From Oligoflexus sp. (GTDB taxonomy: Bacteria > Bdellovibrionota_B > Oligoflexia > Oligoflexales > Oligoflexaceae): a stretch of 64,000 nt of DNA. Of this stretch, positions 34,101 to 42,645 are shown in pieces. The stretch spans positions 186,001 through 250,000 of the forward strand of contig JACMOC010000017.1 of NCBI GenBank assembly GCA_014378195.1, given 5' to 3'. The notes under the pieces are model-generated. The model did no database searches, had not been told where the DNA came from, and saw nothing but the letters and a program-made list of their open reading frames with translations. Position 1 is the stretch's first letter, and the number at the start of each line of letters is the position of its first letter. The translations under genes were made by a program, and so were the position numbers.

Positions 34101-34468
34101 TCTATAGTCGAGATCTTGAGTGACTGCGTGCTGGCTAAAATACGCGAAGCTGTTTCGAGCGCGGACAGAGGTTTCGGCGCGTTGTGATTGGTGCGCGAGG
34201 CGTAAAAGAGCGCAAGTTGGTCCTCGAACTGAGTACGCTCCTCGAAGCTCGCGAGAAGTTTTGCCGCAAGATCCAAGATCCGCGCGCGCATCTCCGCCGC
34301 GGCTTTTTTCGTGAAGGTCACAGTTAAAATCGTCGAGGGACTCGCGCCCGCACCGACGAGGAAGAGGAAACGGCGGGATAACTGATACGTTTTTCCGCTC
34401 CCCGCTGAGGCGCGAACAACGGAGCTTACGTATGGATTTTGAGGATTTTCTTGGATAGGGGATGCCAT
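31127..34468 (-). CDS. addA: AddA-type ATP-dependent helicase/nuclease (RecB/UvrD-like)
   Basis: 1113 residues. AddA is the helicase-nuclease subunit of the AddAB enzyme that resects double-strand breaks. UvrD-type motifs are intact: Walker A ASAGSGKT (20-27), Walker B LLLDEFQDT (about 384), GDAKQSIYGFREAD (about 430), TIHKAKGLEW (about 763) and YVALTRA. A C-terminal PD-(D/E)XK nuclease is indicated by RGIIDLVL (about 1041) and IVDYKT (about 1056). It starts 7 bases after the addB stop, with AGGA 13 bases upstream, so it is translationally coupled to addB. Other RecB-like helicases share these motifs, but the addB neighbour supports the assignment. Confidence 0.88.
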   Translation of the reverse strand: MASPIQENPQNPYVSSVVRASAGSGKTYQLSRRFLFLVGAGASPSTILTVTFTKKAAAEMRARILDLAAKLLASFEERTQFEDQLALFYASRTNHNAPKPLSALETASRILASTQSLKISTIDSILLEWLKKFPFEASGEGALLIPPRFDLMSAYAEEKNHKRAWYRTLKSMLEAGDSALNAVLKNPEDLHLIDLENRLKELARHDSFLWLLKQERPHLVKQLVDHPIDEDWGDGHEKSLLDAIRPSLLSLSQILNKDRQAELGMALGTENLDALREARFLTAAGQVHGGTFRSPKKDPYSLEIIDINRLSLSFRSFLLKRNLNATGTILMQLFQDYQAASGQLKLEEGHLSFADLIKGGFHLFSHDQAAGARYLLNRSIRHLLLDEFQDTSVLQWTVFKSMAEEMLSGEGYRSVDELDPTLFIVGDAKQSIYGFREADAEILDTAADFMLQRSATNIELSASYRTHPLLLNFVNRIMHAVMPDFPTHEAAKDSSGQGLIKGDASIVISPLFRTDEGSGKPIEEEADYIAETLHARLTQGFKVYDKTRDGYRPLRAADCAILYRASTHARTYAAALRARGISVRIEEGQSFFTRPEISDLMALVRLMAYPNDIQAAFQVLKSPLVGVRESQLLRALKDHRVLVESDASLRHADPVAPLLDVLGQDAKLLTETFAKRHEKRPYLCLQEFAERANWLSIYRVAFDQEEGSLAAANIQKFMELVLQSDNSAQLSWMQVLRLLRDKEKEEAISLASVSEDSVQLMTIHKAKGLEWPLVVVTGTGEEWEKSDLYWAKLKDSAMGTGVAYIGRRGDLPDEDPHFHYLAKSLNAEALRENYRLLYVALTRAQFGLIITGFQRRAKDDDGSSYFHGLLRGAGHELEFLEDETSHALYQRKTDDLLDEKPSVRAPVEGLSPLDLWRSSNPIDGTDGIRILAPARLLGDKEVPSSGSMALPFAAEAGTYIHKALESSIKGADFGGLEYWQTLRRHHPREPFAKAWPLIDGERAKILQSKTWQRLKAEAIHFESELPIAYLKDAMLVRGIIDLVLKQADKRWLIVDYKTTWESLQGGDLLALCYKKRYDQQLQLYKEGVQRLYPDSEIRCAIFFTAQEQLVYLP

Positions 34469-34475
34469 GTGGCGC

Positions 34476-37322
34476 TTAATCCTTTATCGCTTTTTGAGCT
34501 GCTGTTCGTTGATCAAGCGCATCCTGCGCTGCGATCTGCTCATGAACTCTAGGATCGTTTTTACGGCAAAGACCCCCGAAGTCACACATCTGACACTGGC
34601 TTGGATCCGCATAAAAGCGTTTTTTCTCGAGGATATCCTCTTCGCGCCAACGCCAGGTTTTCATCAGGCCATCGGTCATTTCATCGGTCGTGGGCGTGCC
34701 CTTGGTGCATAATCCCGCCGCGATAAGCAGAGACCGGTGCTCATCGTCAACGCCGTGGGCCGTCCAGATGCCTTGATAAATGTTCCAGTAACCCAGAACC
34801 ATTGGCGGCAGAGGCTTTTGTGGGCTGCGTTGCCTTAAAGCCACCGCATAGAGCGAAAGCTGAGGGTTCATGCCTTTTTTTGATTTATCGAGACTCGGTA
34901 TCGTACGGCGTTTAAAATCTGTGACAAACGACCATTGACTTGAAAAGTCTAAGGCGTCGATGCGTCCGTGGAGTTCGCGCACAGTTCCGCGAAGCTCGAT
35001 CGTCACAGGAGCATACGACTGGCCAAAGGCATATTCTCGGAGGCTTTTGGTAGCCTCCACCTGTTTCAGGAGGTGGGTGATATAACGCGGCCAGGCATGA
35101 TGTTTGAGATGATGCACAAGAGCCGACTCGCGTAAATCGATCGGAACCATCCGATCCGTTATAAAATTGATCCGGTCCAGCGCGGCCTGATAGATATCGC
35201 CTTCTTCGGGAGGAAGCCACGGTTCTGCGACTTGTCCGCGAGGGCTTTTGCCTGTGATGAAAGCCTGAAGCACGGCGTGGAGCCATTCCCCTTCGCGGCG
35301 GCTGTCTGATTCGTCAGCTCGACTCGCTTCGCTGTGAATTCCAAGACTTTCTAATAGAAAGGAGTAGGGGCAATGAATAAGCTTATCAAGGCGGCTGGCT
35401 GACATCCGCGCTGTACTTACCGCAAGCCAATCGGCGAGGGACCCCTCGTCTTCAAGAGGCATTTCTCCCGTTTGATCAAGCTGATAGGGTGGAGGTAACG
35501 CAAGTTCATGCATCTTTTCGCGGGCCATAAGCGCTTCGGTGAAACGGGAGCGCACAAGGAGCTCCTCACCGAGTCGTGCGGATCTCAACATGATGAGATT
35601 GGGGAGGCGTGCCTTGAGAAGATGAAAGGTCTGGTCCTCCATTGCTTCAAGAACCTCCCAACCAGGGAGGCCGATCATTTTTTTAAGGTAGTTGTCGAGC
35701 AATTCGTCCTGAGGCAGAGCTTTTGGGAAACAGCCTTCGTGGCAACCGACGATGATCACCATTTCAAAGGGAAAATAGCGGGCTTCCGCGAGACTGAGGA
35801 TTTGTATACCGGCCAGCGGCTCGCCTGTCCCGCGAACGCTTCCCTTCAGCAGGTGATTCTCAACGAGATCCCAAAAACTTAGTCCTGTCATCACGGGCTG
35901 CTGTATTCCAAATGCACTCAGCGAGCCTAGGAAATCTTCGAAAATTTCCTGGCTCGACTGCATGAGGTCGCGGCTTGGAAAGGAAGCCCAGTAACCAAAA
36001 GCCTCAACGAGATGGGAAAGTCTCTCCAGCCAGACCGACAGTCCAAGCGTCTGGTCGATGCGAAGGGGCGAAAGTCCGTCAGCGAGACGATCAAAGTCTT
36101 CCCTAAGCTCCTCTTTGATCTCGCTGCGCATTGCGTCCAGGCCATGGGGCACACCCGCATGCATAATACCGCGGCGTAGAGCCATGAGCTTTGTTTCGTC
36201 CCAGTCGGCCTGAGTGAGAGGATGATCGATCCAGGCGAGGAGACTCGCGAGGTTTTGTTTTTCTTTCCAGAACTGGAGCAAGGCATAGAGGTGCCGTCCG
36301 GCAAGCGTTCCTCCCCAGCTTTCGGGAAGGGCTATGTTGCAGTCGACGGATCGTTCACCGTAAACGCTGCGAATCGCTGTTCCATAGAGATTTTCGTCGG
36401 TCACCAGAACCCCGATACGGGAGGGCGCGAACCCCTGCGCTATTGCTTTCTGAACCATGCTGAAAGACCATTCGATCTCTTCGCGAATATTCTGGGCGAC
36501 GAAACATTGAAAGACCTTTGGCATCGTTCGAAGCGGGACTACATTTATAAGTTTGGGCTGCAAATCCTCGAGGGTTTTAACGAGTTCTTTCAGAGGACTG
36601 GATGCATGATAGAGCCGCGGCGCCTCGCTGAGCCAGAATTCAACACGATCATCCGCGATAAGCACAGGCAGGAACTTTTGCCAGCTTGTGGCCATGCTCG
36701 TAAAACCGATGAGAACTACGTTTTCGAAACGCTCGCTTAAAGCCTGCCATTGCTCGCTCATCCGGGTGGCGCATCGGGCCAGGTATTGGCTGCGCGGCAT
36801 CAGTTGGAGCTCGGCCAAGCGTTCATCAAGAAAAGTTAATATAGCCGCAATATCCACGGCGCGATCGTAGAGGCTTCCGAGGTGCGCTTCGTTTTTATAG
36901 ATATCTTCGGCGATAGTCGTTTGAAGCTTCTCCATGCCTTCATCGCGAAGTCTATGGTCATAGAGTTCGCCATAAAGAAGTCTGAGTTCGCGTTCGTGAC
37001 CCAAACGCAGATGGCGATAGGGATGTTCCTCCAAACGCTGGCGTAGAATCAAATCAATAGTCGCATCGTGGGCTATAGAGACCGCAGTCTCACCATTACC
37101 GCCGCCCGCGCTGCGCAGGAGAGTCTCAAACGTCACGATCTCGGGCGGTATAAGCGCTGCCCTTGTTTCAAGCAGTTTCACCAGTATCGCAGTGCCAAGC
37201 CTCTGAGTCGGGACCACGAGCAATGTGTGACGCAAAGTTTCGACCGACAGCTCAACGAAATTATTTGTGAGATGCTCGACGAGACATTGATCGGGTGATA
37301 ACAGATGGAGCTTGGCGCTCAT
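34476..37322 (-). CDS. addB: AddB-type nuclease with iron-sulfur cluster
   Basis: 948 residues. AddB pairs with AddA in break resection. The C-terminal nuclease is shown by HGRIDALDF (about 789) and VTDFKRR (about 803). Four cysteines in the arrangement HCPYSF (about 652) and CQMCDFGGLC (about 910) match the [4Fe-4S] cluster that pins this nuclease domain. The N-terminal helicase-like part has VPTQRLGTAI where some AddB proteins carry a Walker A, so it looks inactive for ATP, as in the RexB-type. The start is an ATG with AGGA about 8 bases upstream. It is the first gene of the addB-addA operon. Confidence 0.82.
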   Translation of the reverse strand: MSAKLHLLSPDQCLVEHLTNNFVELSVETLRHTLLVVPTQRLGTAILVKLLETRAALIPPEIVTFETLLRSAGGGNGETAVSIAHDATIDLILRQRLEEHPYRHLRLGHERELRLLYGELYDHRLRDEGMEKLQTTIAEDIYKNEAHLGSLYDRAVDIAAILTFLDERLAELQLMPRSQYLARCATRMSEQWQALSERFENVVLIGFTSMATSWQKFLPVLIADDRVEFWLSEAPRLYHASSPLKELVKTLEDLQPKLINVVPLRTMPKVFQCFVAQNIREEIEWSFSMVQKAIAQGFAPSRIGVLVTDENLYGTAIRSVYGERSVDCNIALPESWGGTLAGRHLYALLQFWKEKQNLASLLAWIDHPLTQADWDETKLMALRRGIMHAGVPHGLDAMRSEIKEELREDFDRLADGLSPLRIDQTLGLSVWLERLSHLVEAFGYWASFPSRDLMQSSQEIFEDFLGSLSAFGIQQPVMTGLSFWDLVENHLLKGSVRGTGEPLAGIQILSLAEARYFPFEMVIIVGCHEGCFPKALPQDELLDNYLKKMIGLPGWEVLEAMEDQTFHLLKARLPNLIMLRSARLGEELLVRSRFTEALMAREKMHELALPPPYQLDQTGEMPLEDEGSLADWLAVSTARMSASRLDKLIHCPYSFLLESLGIHSEASRADESDSRREGEWLHAVLQAFITGKSPRGQVAEPWLPPEEGDIYQAALDRINFITDRMVPIDLRESALVHHLKHHAWPRYITHLLKQVEATKSLREYAFGQSYAPVTIELRGTVRELHGRIDALDFSSQWSFVTDFKRRTIPSLDKSKKGMNPQLSLYAVALRQRSPQKPLPPMVLGYWNIYQGIWTAHGVDDEHRSLLIAAGLCTKGTPTTDEMTDGLMKTWRWREEDILEKKRFYADPSQCQMCDFGGLCRKNDPRVHEQIAAQDALDQRTAAQKAIKD

Positions 37323-37528
37323 AGTCCCATCCTTTCAGTGAAATGGCGTCTTTAATCTGTAACACAGATGTTTTGCCTGGGGCGAGAGACATTTTGCAAA
37401 GTCCTGATTAGTCAGCTTTATGGTCAAGAAAATAGGAAGCTAGACATAAATTCATTGGCGATGAAAAGGGAATACTCACCTTCGCCAGCCTTACACCGAT
37501 AAGAAAGGTGGCGTGGAGGACATAGGAT

Positions 37529-38137
37529 ATGACGACTCAATTTTGGTTTTTGATAATCGCTATGGTAATGGCTTCATTCGGGGCGACAGACCGGGCTGAG
37601 GCTCAAATCATGACGCCGAGCCTTTCTCTATTTTACATGCAAACCAGCTCCAAAACACAGATCCCGGAAACGGCGGACGTCCACGACAGCACTCGATCGA
37701 CGACGATATATAATTTTGTGAATTTGGGTGTTTGTTATAATATCGGCGGATTCTGCTTAGGTCTAAAGTATTTGCAGGGTCAGGTCACCAGTAACGTTAG
37801 CGCTCCTGGACAAAAAACCTCGTCGACGGTGCTTTTCCACGGTCCTGGCATAACCGCCGGTTATTCAGGATCCGAAGGCGTAGTCGCGCACGCGACCCTA
37901 CTCCTCGCTGCTAAAAAAGATATACCATCCGAAAGTAAAACCTATTCCGCACGAACCGCCTATATGCTCGAACTGGGTTATGGCTTTAAAGTCGGCACCG
38001 CTCGTATCGGTCCACTTCTCAGTCTTTACCAATTCAACTACGATAAACGCGACATCAATGGCAAGAGCTCTAGCCTAAGTCCGCAGGAAGAGGATCACTT
38101 CATCCTGCCCCAACTCGGTTTTTGGCTCGATATCTAA
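37529..38137 (+). CDS. Probable small outer-membrane beta-barrel protein
   Basis: 202 residues. A signal peptide ends near residue 25 (EAQ). The rest alternates hydrophobic and polar residues with aromatic ends, for example TTIYNFVNLGVCYNIGGFCLGLKYL and MLELGYGFKVGTARIGPLLS, and ends in LGFWLDI with a terminal hydrophobic residue, as for outer-membrane barrels. The length fits an 8-stranded barrel. GGAGG is 8-12 bases upstream. It is divergent from addB and stands alone. This is by composition only. Confidence 0.6.
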   Translation: MTTQFWFLIIAMVMASFGATDRAEAQIMTPSLSLFYMQTSSKTQIPETADVHDSTRSTTIYNFVNLGVCYNIGGFCLGLKYLQGQVTSNVSAPGQKTSSTVLFHGPGITAGYSGSEGVVAHATLLLAAKKDIPSESKTYSARTAYMLELGYGFKVGTARIGPLLSLYQFNYDKRDINGKSSSLSPQEEDHFILPQLGFWLDI

Positions 38138-38154
38138 TGGGCTTCTAAATCCAC

Positions 38155-39711
38155 TTACTTCTGCCATTGAATCTGACGCCGGGCGAGCAGCGTATCGCTT
38201 CCATCATAGGCTTCAATTCGCCACTTATCATCGGCCTTGAACACTTGATCGCTTGTGCTGTAAAAAATCCTTCTACCCTTCTTCAATTCGCTGGCGGTGA
38301 GACGTTGCCGCTCTGCACTGCAGCGAAAATCCGTTTCGCTGTCCATCGGACAAAATTCCAAATACTGAGTCGTTTCAGGTGCCGACACAGCGAAGGTATA
38401 GTGATCGGCCGTACCGGTTAGGGCAAGGGCGAGATCCTTCGCGATCGTTTCCTGCATCAAGCGGTTCTGTTCCGCGGCATTCGGCGAGTCGAGTGATTCG
38501 AGCCCGGCTTCGTAGGCAAGAAAAATCAAACCAAATTTCACCATGCGCTGCATGCGCGTGCCATCATCAAATTTATCCTTGGTATCATTCGCCGTGTGAA
38601 TGTAAGGATTGTCTGCTTCGGCGTTTTCGAAGGGAAAAAGAGTTGGATAACCCTGTTCCCACCAGGACTTGTGATCTGAGGCCGCACCCCGTGGCATTGC
38701 TCCTCTTTTATACACATCGCCCATATAGCTTTTGACCCATTGTATCCCGCTACGAGTCAGGTCTAGGGCAGTGAAATCCTCAAGAAAAAAGAGGAGCCCG
38801 TTATCGGCGTTTTTACTATAATAGGCCATATCAAATTGCAGCATCGCATCGATCGGCCTGGCTTCGGATTTATATTTTGTTGCGATTTCCCGACTGCCGA
38901 CCAGCCCGACCTCTTCGGCGGCATAACCATGCAGTTCGATGCTGCGATGGAACCGGAGATGCCTCGTTTCGATAATCCGTAGAATTTCTGTCAGGATCGC
39001 AATGCCGGAGGCGTCGTCGTCGGCGCCAGGGGCAATCGCATCATAGTTGGTCCGGCTGGCAATGCTATCGAGATGAGCCCCAAGGACCACTGTATCCGCT
39101 GATGCACCAGGCAATCTGGCAATCACTGATTTTTGAGGCGTATTGATGTGAGTATAGGGATCGATGGTCCAATCGGCAGGGGATTGGAGTTGATTCTGCC
39201 AGAGTTGAAGAACAGTTGTACCCGCATTTTGCCCGAGTTCATTGCGATGAAAGCGGGTCACATAGGTGCCTAAAGTATCAATAGTTGTATTCATTTTTGC
39301 GAGCTGCACGTCGCTCAGAATCGTTTCCAGGTCAGAAAAATGCGCGCGTGGCGGAAAATAAGGTGCAACGTGGGACATCGTATCAGCGAGTGAGAAGCCT
39401 TTTGGATAATAGTCCATGCTTCCGCAGAACCCTGTTGCGTCGTGACTTAAAGCGCCCAATTCGTCCAGTTGTTTCATATCGTCGATCGGCGTAAGAAATT
39501 CCATCGCGCCGTTGTGAGTGTTAAAAAGCTGCGCCCCCGGTTTCAAGGTGCCTTGTCTCACATCACTATCACGAAGCGTATATCGCGCAAATCCAAAGCG
39601 TCCTTGCGGAGCCTTCGGCAGAGGGAGGCGAAATTCCGAAGCGAGGAGTGGGGCGTTTAAAAGCAGGCTTACGGGCAATGATAAAAGCAAAAACCGGAAC
39701 TTGGTTTTCAA
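38155..39711 (-). CDS. M28-family zinc aminopeptidase, exported
   Basis: 518 residues with a signal peptide (MKTKFRFLLLSLPVSLLLNAPLLA). The peptidase core carries the paired-zinc ligands of clan MH: GAHLDS, PGADDDASG, GYAAEEVGLVGS, an FDM aspartate and HTANDTKDKFD. It resembles the Vibrio leucine aminopeptidase. About 115 residues before the core (EFRLPLPKAPQGR...) are probably a propeptide, and about 90 residues after it form an extra C-terminal domain. The start is TTG, overlapping the TGA of the preceding small lipoprotein gene as TTGA. AAGGAC lies upstream. Likely secreted and translated with that lipoprotein. Confidence 0.88.
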   Translation of the reverse strand: MKTKFRFLLLSLPVSLLLNAPLLASEFRLPLPKAPQGRFGFARYTLRDSDVRQGTLKPGAQLFNTHNGAMEFLTPIDDMKQLDELGALSHDATGFCGSMDYYPKGFSLADTMSHVAPYFPPRAHFSDLETILSDVQLAKMNTTIDTLGTYVTRFHRNELGQNAGTTVLQLWQNQLQSPADWTIDPYTHINTPQKSVIARLPGASADTVVLGAHLDSIASRTNYDAIAPGADDDASGIAILTEILRIIETRHLRFHRSIELHGYAAEEVGLVGSREIATKYKSEARPIDAMLQFDMAYYSKNADNGLLFFLEDFTALDLTRSGIQWVKSYMGDVYKRGAMPRGAASDHKSWWEQGYPTLFPFENAEADNPYIHTANDTKDKFDDGTRMQRMVKFGLIFLAYEAGLESLDSPNAAEQNRLMQETIAKDLALALTGTADHYTFAVSAPETTQYLEFCPMDSETDFRCSAERQRLTASELKKGRRIFYSTSDQVFKADDKWRIEAYDGSDTLLARRQIQWQK

Positions 39712-39896
39712 GGATTGAGGTCCTTCACTTTGAGGTCAGCCGTTGAATAGTCTGACTTAAGGTCCCAATCAGCCGGAATTTGCATTGAGGCCGTCGGTGC
39801 AGGCGCGGTCGCGGTCTTTTTCTTGCCGCAGGAAGTCATGATCAACATGTTGAAAACTATGAATAAAATGCCGAATTGGCGTTTGTGAATGAGCAT
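39708..39896 (-). CDS. Small lipoprotein
   Basis: 62 residues: a signal peptide with lipobox LIMTSC (Cys 23), then a short lysine-rich and proline/alanine-rich stretch and an acidic end. No family. GGGAG is 5 bases before the ATG. It is the first gene of a two-gene unit with the M28 aminopeptidase and may be a membrane tether or assembly helper for it; that is inference from the four-base overlap. Confidence 0.6.
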   Translation of the reverse strand: MLIHKRQFGILFIVFNMLIMTSCGKKKTATAPAPTASMQIPADWDLKSDYSTADLKVKDLNP

Positions 39897-39991
39897 ACGG
39901 CTCCCAAAGGTGAAGGGCGTGCCTGGACTATCTTAGCACCTCCTTGAATTGAGGGAAATTATGCCGATAACCTTTAGGGAGGATATCAAGC

Positions 39992-40507
39992 ATGAAACTA
40001 ACCATAACCTTTTCGTTTGTCATGAGTTTGGGTTTATCGTTGCTCACGGGCTGCGGCGCGTTAAGCAACGCAACCACATTAGAAATACAGATGTACGGTG
40101 TAGCGAATGCTCCTACCGGAGCCACAGGTACAAAGGACCCACAGTTTCAAACTTATGAAGTGACGTCCATCACACTCGATGGGGCGGACGGACCGACGAA
40201 CCTGCTCAGCGTGGCGACTCCCTTTAAAATTGTTGATCGCCCTCAGATACTCGTGTCTCAAAACGCCGATAAGTTCGTTGGCAAAGTCTACACGGGTTTA
40301 ACCGTCGTGTTTACTCCGACTGTCGTTGGTGGGACGAGTTCGGCCAGCACCTTGAAGTTTGACTTGACGCCGCCGACCTTGACTCTCAAGCAGGAGATGT
40401 CTTTCGAAAAAAGCAAAACAAAGACCTTTGCCATCAAAGCCGCTTGGGCCAACACGGTTGGTGATAATGTCATGTCGGAACCGACTTTGACTATCGTTCC
40501 TGATTAA
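39992..40507 (+). CDS. Lipoprotein of unknown function
   Basis: 171 residues with a lipobox LLTGC (Cys 21). The mature part is beta-rich with Thr and Ser repeats (YEVTSITLDGADGP, TPTVVGGTSSASTLKF). It resembles short periplasmic lipoproteins with one Ig-like or carboxypeptidase-regulatory-like domain, but no family is sure. AGGGAGG lies about 10 bases upstream. It is divergent from the small lipoprotein and M28 genes. Confidence 0.6.
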   Translation: MKLTITFSFVMSLGLSLLTGCGALSNATTLEIQMYGVANAPTGATGTKDPQFQTYEVTSITLDGADGPTNLLSVATPFKIVDRPQILVSQNADKFVGKVYTGLTVVFTPTVVGGTSSASTLKFDLTPPTLTLKQEMSFEKSKTKTFAIKAAWANTVGDNVMSEPTLTIVPD

Positions 40508-40595
40508 ATGGCCCTACGTTTGATGCTCGTTCTTGATTTGCCTCGCCTCTTAATTCTCTGCTACGATCATTGAGGCCCAGAACGAGGAGAACTCA

Positions 40596-41699
40596 ATGTC
40601 TAAACCAAAAGCGATCGTCATCTATGGTGGCCGATCCACAGAACACGAAGTATCGTGTCGCAGCGCTTCCTATATCTTCAAAAACATCGATCGCTCGCGC
40701 TATGACGCGTACGCATTCGCGGTGGATAAAAGCGGTGTCTGGCATGCCCAAAATCGGGCAGAACTTGAAACAAACATTCCCGAAAGTCTCCCTGTCGCGC
40801 CTCACGAAAAAGGCGATGCCGAAAGCAAAACACTGCTCGATTCCTTTTTCGCCCGCGAGGGGAAAGTCACCAACACGGTCGTTTTTAATATTATCCATGG
40901 AACGACGGGCGAAGATGGATGTCTTCAAGGCTTTTTTGATCTGAAAGACGTCGCCTACGTGGGACCGTCCTTGTTGGGTTCCGCCATTGCGATGGATAAA
41001 GTAGTCGCAAAACAACTGGCAGAGGCAGCCGGCGTCGCGATCGTGCCTTATCTTGCCATACGAACGGCGGAATGGGAGAAAAATGGCCCAGCGCTGCTAA
41101 GTAGAGCGGAGCACGAGCTGAGATTCCCTATATTTGTGAAGCCCGCGAGCCTTGGGAGCTCCGTAGGCATTCGCAAGGCAGCAAATCCTTATGAATTAAA
41201 GGACGCTGTAGCGTACGCTTTCGAATTTGACGAACGGATACTGCTGGAAACCGGCATGAACGTTCGCGAGATTGAATATGCATGTTTGGGCGGATATGAT
41301 CCGGCGATGAGCGTCGCGGGTGAGGTCGGCGTAGATGAAGGTTTTTATTCCTACGAAGAAAAATATTCAAAAGTCAGTAAGGCGACCGTCAATGTCCCCG
41401 CTCATCTCGATGCAAAACTTGCGGCCGAAGGCTCTGCCTTAGCTAAAAAAGTCTTTGAGGCTCTCAATCTTTACGGCCTCGCGCGCATCGATCTTTTTCT
41501 CGACAAAAAAACCAATCAATTCTATTTTAATGAAGCCAATACCCTGCCAGGTTTTACGTCAATCTCACAGTATCCCAAGCTTTGGGAGCATGCTGGCTAC
41601 TCGGGGCAACAGCTGATAGGCAAACTCCTTGATCTCGCTCTTGAACGACGGCAGAAGCTGAATCGTCTCACTCGATCCGTAGACACCGCTAAATCTTGA
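40596..41699 (+). CDS. ddl: D-alanine--D-alanine ligase
   Basis: 367 residues. Ddl makes the D-Ala-D-Ala dipeptide for peptidoglycan. ATP-grasp signatures are clear: YGGRSTEHEVSCRSA at the N-terminus, KPASLGSSVGI, the Mg/ATP site RIDLFLD and FNEANTLPGFTSIS near the C-terminus. Length is normal. GAGGAG is 7 bases before the ATG. It stands alone on the plus strand; its last 11 bases overlap the end of the convergent cmoB gene. Confidence 0.97.
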   Translation: MSKPKAIVIYGGRSTEHEVSCRSASYIFKNIDRSRYDAYAFAVDKSGVWHAQNRAELETNIPESLPVAPHEKGDAESKTLLDSFFAREGKVTNTVVFNIIHGTTGEDGCLQGFFDLKDVAYVGPSLLGSAIAMDKVVAKQLAEAAGVAIVPYLAIRTAEWEKNGPALLSRAEHELRFPIFVKPASLGSSVGIRKAANPYELKDAVAYAFEFDERILLETGMNVREIEYACLGGYDPAMSVAGEVGVDEGFYSYEEKYSKVSKATVNVPAHLDAKLAAEGSALAKKVFEALNLYGLARIDLFLDKKTNQFYFNEANTLPGFTSISQYPKLWEHAGYSGQQLIGKLLDLALERRQKLNRLTRSVDTAKS

Positions 41700-42645
41700 T
41701 CATCAGATAATGTCTGTACGGGGCCGGGTGACCTTCGATGGTTCTCCCCGGATCGTGCGGATCAAGAAAATCGCTGAGGCTTTTGACGTCGGCCCAGGGT
41801 GTTGCTCTTTGCTCAACACTTGTCAGAGGTTCTGAATAAAACGCCTTTTGCTGACTAAAACCTGCACGTTTTATCCAGTTCTGCAAACATAACAAAGTCG
41901 GTAGGAACCAAACGCCTGTCGCACCTGCATAACGTCCCGTCGGCGTGAGAGACATCGAATCTTCGCCGGGAATCCCCTGACAGTCGATGATGATGCGGCC
42001 CTTGGGTTTGAGCGCTATTCGCATTTTGCGAAGCAGACCTACGGGATCCGTATGATGGTAGAGGATGCCCATGCAGAAAATCGTATCGAAGCTCTCCGGA
42101 AATAGATCGATATGCTCAACCCCGAAGAGTTCTACGTTGATCTCAGGTGTGGGGCTTAGGTTTTGCAAAAGGCGATGATTAAAAACATTGATGGGCATAG
42201 GCTCAAAACCAATGACGTGAGCAGCCCCCAGCGCTTTTATAAAATACATGAAATAACCGTTGTGCGATCCGATATCGGCAACCACGGCCCCTTCAAGGGG
42301 GCCGACGAAGGGCAGGACCCTTTGCCATTTCAAATTCGATCGCCACTCGGTATCAATTCTACGGCCCCAAAGAGAGTAGGGGCCTTTTTTCCAAGGAAGA
42401 AAGGCTTTAAGAGCCGCATCAAGGCGCGCTTCGTCAGATGCTGAAACCGCATCAGGTTTAGCAACAGTGACCCAACCATCCTCGATTGCAATTGGTCCCG
42501 TCTGGAGGCCATTGGTTAAGGCAGAGCCTTCGCGCCACCGCGTCCAGCGCTCATCGTTGAGACGCTCATTGAGCTGCGACCTGAGGGCAAGAAGTGCTGG
42601 AACATCGACCCGAGGTCCGAGAGCCGTAGCCCATCCAGGCCCCAT
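41689..42645 (-). CDS. cmoB: tRNA U34 carboxymethyltransferase
   Basis: 318 residues. CmoB uses carboxy-SAM to carboxymethylate 5-hydroxyuridine at tRNA position 34. Diagnostic blocks are ALKAFLPWKKGPYSLWG, IDTEWRSNLKWQR, the SAM-binding VADIGSHNGYFMY, FCMGILYHHTDP and FLDPHDPGRTIEGHPAPYR. It is directly joined to cmoA: its ATG comes right after the cmoA stop, with AAGGGG 7 bases upstream inside the cmoA end, so the two are coupled. Its 3' end overlaps ddl by 11 bases tail to tail. Confidence 0.96.
   Translation of the reverse strand: MGPGWATALGPRVDVPALLALRSQLNERLNDERWTRWREGSALTNGLQTGPIAIEDGWVTVAKPDAVSASDEARLDAALKAFLPWKKGPYSLWGRRIDTEWRSNLKWQRVLPFVGPLEGAVVADIGSHNGYFMYFIKALGAAHVIGFEPMPINVFNHRLLQNLSPTPEINVELFGVEHIDLFPESFDTIFCMGILYHHTDPVGLLRKMRIALKPKGRIIIDCQGIPGEDSMSLTPTGRYAGATGVWFLPTLLCLQNWIKRAGFSQQKAFYSEPLTSVEQRATPWADVKSLSDFLDPHDPGRTIEGHPAPYRHYLMIKI

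Noticed and set aside
31127-37322. Reading addAB as a phage-defence island
   Set aside because: AddAB is a standard break-repair enzyme; no restriction, CRISPR or other defence gene is near, so no defence island is claimed.
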